This document shows, piece after piece, positions 61,808 to 64,000 of a stretch of DNA of 64,000 nt. The number at the start of each line of letters is the position of its first letter. The stretch's first letter is position 1. Source of the DNA: Bradyrhizobium sp. Rc3b (GTDB lineage Bacteria; Pseudomonadota; Alphaproteobacteria; Rhizobiales; Xanthobacteraceae); NCBI RefSeq assembly GCF_900114915.1, contig NZ_FOUS01000022.1, forward strand, positions 62,001 through 126,000, read 5' to 3'. Both the position numbers and the translations under genes were made by a program. The notes beneath the pieces are model-generated. The model was not told the DNA's origin, did no database searches, and worked only from the letters and a program-made list of their open reading frames with translations.

Positions 61808-62059
61808 CTACCGAGATATTGCCCCTTTGGCCGGGCGCGTAGCCCTGCGAAGCACCCTAGTAAAGTTCGCTGTAGCCTTTGCGATATGGTGCGGACCGGT
61901 CGTATGGACGCGGCGCATAGGCAAAAGCCGAGGCTGAGCCCGAGGGGTGCATGTGATGAAGGGGCGAAGCACCGCTTGCCGGCGATGCCGTTGATGCACA
62001 GTTGCGGCGTTAACGACGCCGCACAGGCTTATCAAAAGCATGGTCAAAATCGCACGCAT
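61808..62059 (-). CDS. Small secreted protein, mature part possibly frameshifted
   Basis: The signal peptide MRAILTMLLISLCGVVNAAT is convincing. In this frame the mature sequence becomes Arg/His-rich. A neighbouring frame over the same bases reads SPLHHMHPSGSASAFAYAPR and SAPYRKGYSELY before a TAG near 61860, which looks more like small secreted proteins of rhizobia. A frameshift shortly after the signal peptide is therefore possible. No function can be given. Confidence 0.45.
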   Translation of the reverse strand: MRAILTMLLISLCGVVNAATVHQRHRRQAVLRPFITCTPRAQPRLLPMRRVHTTGPHHIAKATANFTRVLRRATRPAKGAISR

Positions 62060-62232
62060 CGTCTTCTCGCCCTAAGGAGTTCATCCCGCCTGCTCAATTT
62101 TTTGCCGTGATGCAGCGTTCCAAAGACCTCTAAGTGAGGGGTTCTTTCTTGCTGCGCCGCCAAAATTGAGTCGTACCCATTGCTGGCCACCCGCTCTTGG
62201 CGCAACGGCCGGGCTGCGATGCCCGTCTGGCA

Positions 62233-62691
62233 CTAGCTGGAATGAAGACGTCCGAGCACAATAATTCCCTCGGGCGGACGACTAGCGGGTCGGCGCCACC
62301 GGATCGGCCCTGGGAAGCTATTGGCGATGCTCAAGGCCCGTGCCTCATCCGTTTCAAGAGCTAACTTTTGGGCGAGCATGACGTCACCCTGGGCCAAGCC
62401 CCCCACCGGGACGAAGCACCACCCTGTGCTGAGCCGTCCGAATTCGTCGATCTCGTTGACGTTGCCGGACGTTCCCCGCCGTATGCGATACCGCTTCCCG
62501 CTATCGCACCCAACCACGTCGAAGTACCCCTTCGTATCGAACTCGACCCTTTGCTGGGGCGAAAGCCAAGAACGCAGCAGTCGCAGAGCACGAGCGTCGA
62601 CCGTTTTCTCCTCCTTTGCTGCTTGATAAAGCCTACCAACAGCCCAGCCCCGAAGGCGCCATGGACCGATGCGAGCAAGCCTTCTCTTCAC
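62233..62691 (-). CDS. Hypothetical protein, second gene of duplicated module (copy B)
   Basis: Encodes 152 residues from a GTG at 62691. The core runs ALRLLRSWLSPQQRVEFDTK, GYFDVVGCDSGKRYRIRRGT, NVNEIDEFGR and GDVMLAQKLALETDEARALS. The core is shared with the protein at 63239-63661, where nearly every landmark recurs. It begins six bases after the MAVQIVMD-type gene, so the two are co-translated. The tail after residue 125 differs from the other copy and is Pro/Arg-rich, perhaps altered by a frameshift. The function is unknown; cytoplasmic by absence of a signal. Confidence 0.7.
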   Translation of the reverse strand: MKRRLARIGPWRLRGWAVGRLYQAAKEEKTVDARALRLLRSWLSPQQRVEFDTKGYFDVVGCDSGKRYRIRRGTSGNVNEIDEFGRLSTGWCFVPVGGLAQGDVMLAQKLALETDEARALSIANSFPGPIRWRRPASRPPEGIIVLGRLHSS

Positions 62692-62697
62692 TTGAGT

Positions 62698-62919
62698 TCA
62701 TCCGCCCACGAGCCGCGGGAAAAACAACGTCTCTTCGGCGGTCGGATCGAATGCGGTGATCCTGGTTACCTCACCGGGCCCCTTCCGGACCGCCGCAGTA
62801 TATCCTTTGCTGGTAAACTGCAGAAAAAGCCTCTCAGCCCCTACCAATGCTTCTGCATTGGAGTTGTCGAAGAAGTGTTGGCTGTCGCCGCTGTGATCCA
62901 TCACGATTTGCACTGCCAT
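62698..62919 (-). CDS. Small conserved protein, first gene of duplicated module (copy B)
   Basis: Encodes 73 residues. The ATG at 62919 is chosen since GGGAG is seven bases upstream; a TTG two codons earlier is possible. It reads MAVQIVMDHSGDSQHFFDNS, then YTAAVRKGPGEVTRITAFDP and ends ETLFFPRLVGG. It matches the product of 63675-63896 throughout, particularly at both ends. Such proteins are common in Bradyrhizobium genomes, without known function. Confidence 0.75.
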   Translation of the reverse strand: MAVQIVMDHSGDSQHFFDNSNAEALVGAERLFLQFTSKGYTAAVRKGPGEVTRITAFDPTAEETLFFPRLVGG

Positions 62920-63238
62920 GCTCAAACTCCCGATTGCACCTCACAAGCAATGTGGAAACTGAGCCCTCGTTCCTAACTGACTCAATCGTCAATGACACAT
63001 GCCTCTATCGCTCTGCAGCACCAGCACAGGGCAGTGCAGTGGCTTCGCCCGACGTGACGCTCGGTCGCCTGCTCGACCCGCGCGCTCGCACGGTCGTGGA
63101 CATTGATGCAAATTATGACTATGCGCGTTTCTCCACGTTCGGCTGAAGGCAATGGATGAACCCAGCAGTAAACTCGCCGGCCACCAACTTAGCAGGACGC
63201 CTGCGCCGCCATTCGCCAGCGCGACGATGCGAGGGCAG
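62920..63238. other. Spacer between the two module copies
   Basis: About 320 bases without a supported gene. It should contain the promoter of copy B and the end of copy A. No obvious terminator or repeat was seen. Confidence 0.4.
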
Positions 63239-63661
63239 TCACCCGAGCAGCCGAGCTTGCCCAAAATGAAAACGACTCGGAGTGAACCTCTTCGCCACCG
63301 CGCGCACCTGGGCTTCGCATGTCTCCAACGCAATCTTCTGAGCGAGCATCACGTCTCCGATCGGCAGAGAACCCACCGGCATGAAACACAGTCCCTCTTG
63401 CAAATGATCGCGCTCGTCCAGCTCGCAAACGTTACCTAAAGTTCCGGGGTAAACCCTATATCGGCTCCCACTCTCGTTTCCGATCACATCGAAGTAACCT
63501 TTGCGAGCTAGCTGCTCGCGTTGAGCCTGCGAAAGCCATTCCCGCAAGAGCCGCAGCGACCGGCCTTCAGGCGTGCTCTCGGCGCCGTGTTTGATGAAAA
63601 GGGCTCGCGTCGCTCTCATGCGAGAACGGCTGCCCGTCGCCAACGATCGGAAGGCCGACAT
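63239..63661 (-). CDS. Hypothetical protein, second gene of duplicated module (copy A)
   Basis: Encodes 140 residues from the ATG at 63661, with GAGGG about eight bases upstream; a longer frame to 63784 would overlap the partner gene completely. The core reads SLRLLREWLSQAQREQLARK, GYFDVIGNESGSRYRVYPGT, NVCELDERDHLQEGLCFMPV and GDVMLAQKIALETCEAQVRA. It parallels 62233-62691 residue by residue in this region. It starts 13 bases after its small partner. No known domain. Confidence 0.72.
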   Translation of the reverse strand: MSAFRSLATGSRSRMRATRALFIKHGAESTPEGRSLRLLREWLSQAQREQLARKGYFDVIGNESGSRYRVYPGTLGNVCELDERDHLQEGLCFMPVGSLPIGDVMLAQKIALETCEAQVRAVAKRFTPSRFHFGQARLLG

Positions 63662-63674
63662 GGCTGAGCCCTCA

Positions 63675-63896
63675 CTAACCTCCGACGAGCCTCGGGAAAA
63701 AGACGGTCTCTTCCGCATTCGGGTCAAACGATTTGATTTGGGATAATTGGCCTGTCCCGGTACGGATCGCAGCCGTGAAGCCAACCTTCGTCAACTCATC
63801 GAAGCGCTGTTCGGCCCTGCCCACTTCCTGCGCGGCCTGAAGATTGAAGAGGTAGCGGCTGTCGCCGGTGCGGTCCATGACGATCTGGATTGCCAT
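63675..63896 (-). CDS. Small conserved protein, first gene of duplicated module (copy A)
   Basis: Encodes 73 residues from the ATG at 63896, with GAGGAG eight bases upstream. It reads MAIQIVMDRTGDSRYLFNLQ, then GFTAAIRTGTGQLSQIKSFD and ends EETVFFPRLVGG. It is the paralogue of 62698-62919 and has the same length. The region before it (to the window end) contains no further gene I can support. Confidence 0.78.
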   Translation of the reverse strand: MAIQIVMDRTGDSRYLFNLQAAQEVGRAEQRFDELTKVGFTAAIRTGTGQLSQIKSFDPNAEETVFFPRLVGG

Positions 63897-64000
63897 AATT
63901 GCTCTCCTCAAGTTGCGGGTCTTGGGACCCTGATTCAATTATCGGGCAAAACGCTGGGGTTTTCAGAAAACGAAGCATTCAATCGAAGCTTACCCGTGCT

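Noticed and set aside
1..64000. tRNA, rRNA, CRISPR arrays and intact insertion sequences
   Set aside because: No T-arm-like tRNA ends, no regularly spaced repeats, and no transposase motif or terminal inverted repeats were found by eye; a covariance-model scan would be needed to exclude a tRNA fragment.

Overview
The window looks like a chromosomal accessory region of a high-GC alphaproteobacterium of the Bradyrhizobium type. This is an inference from gene families: a DUF3422 protein, MAIQIVMD-type small proteins, many Liv/MHS/CehA catabolic genes, a NodU-like carbamoyltransferase and a DUF736 scrap typical of integrative elements. No rRNA, tRNA, CRISPR array or intact transposase was seen. 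Intact catabolic operons alternate with stretches full of broken genes, a mosaic typical of genomic or symbiosis islands.

Layout. 134-4639: a forward run of SDR dehydrogenase, HAD phosphatase, sugar-type ABC ATPase and a TIM-barrel/AAA+/Fis regulator, facing a shortened copy of the same TIM-barrel domain (4644-5255). 5.3-6.4 kb: no gene, but a candidate two-hairpin small RNA whose near-twin lies at 42.03 kb. 6.4-17.5 kb: accessory DNA of lower coding density with small phage-like genes, unknown proteins, and several genes broken by frameshifts (trypsin-like protease, repeat-peptide gene, 12-kb gene, 15.9-kb gene). 17.5-21.4 kb: Tm-1-like ATP-binding protein, TIM-barrel protein and flavoprotein oxidoreductase, an overlapping operon. 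22.3-28.2 kb: a complete Liv/Urt-type ABC transporter (permease, Tat-exported binding protein, permease, two ATPases) plus an amidohydrolase, followed by a decayed second binding-protein gene (28.3-29.6 kb).

29.6-42.0 kb is a catabolic regulon: enoyl-CoA hydratase, MHS transporter, CehA/McbA metallohydrolase, LacI-type repressor, CoA-transferase, GH88 hydrolase, DapA-type aldolase and aldehyde dehydrogenase. Near-identical palindromes around TGAAATCGATTTCA sit in front of the hydratase, between hydratase and transporter, and in front of the CoA-transferase, so the local LacI protein is the obvious candidate to bind them.

42.8-51.2 kb holds a tightly coupled three-gene operon (PurF-like protein with an altered glutaminase site, HAD phosphatase, HIBADH-type dehydrogenase), gene debris, a DUF3422 membrane protein and a NodU/TobZ-like carbamoyltransferase. 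51.6-58.6 kb is an unusual operon of a multi-pass patatin-like lipase with two secreted or membrane-bound c-type cytochromes. 59.4-64 kb carries a lipoprotein gene with an in-frame TGA, small secreted proteins, and a tandemly duplicated two-gene module of unknown function.
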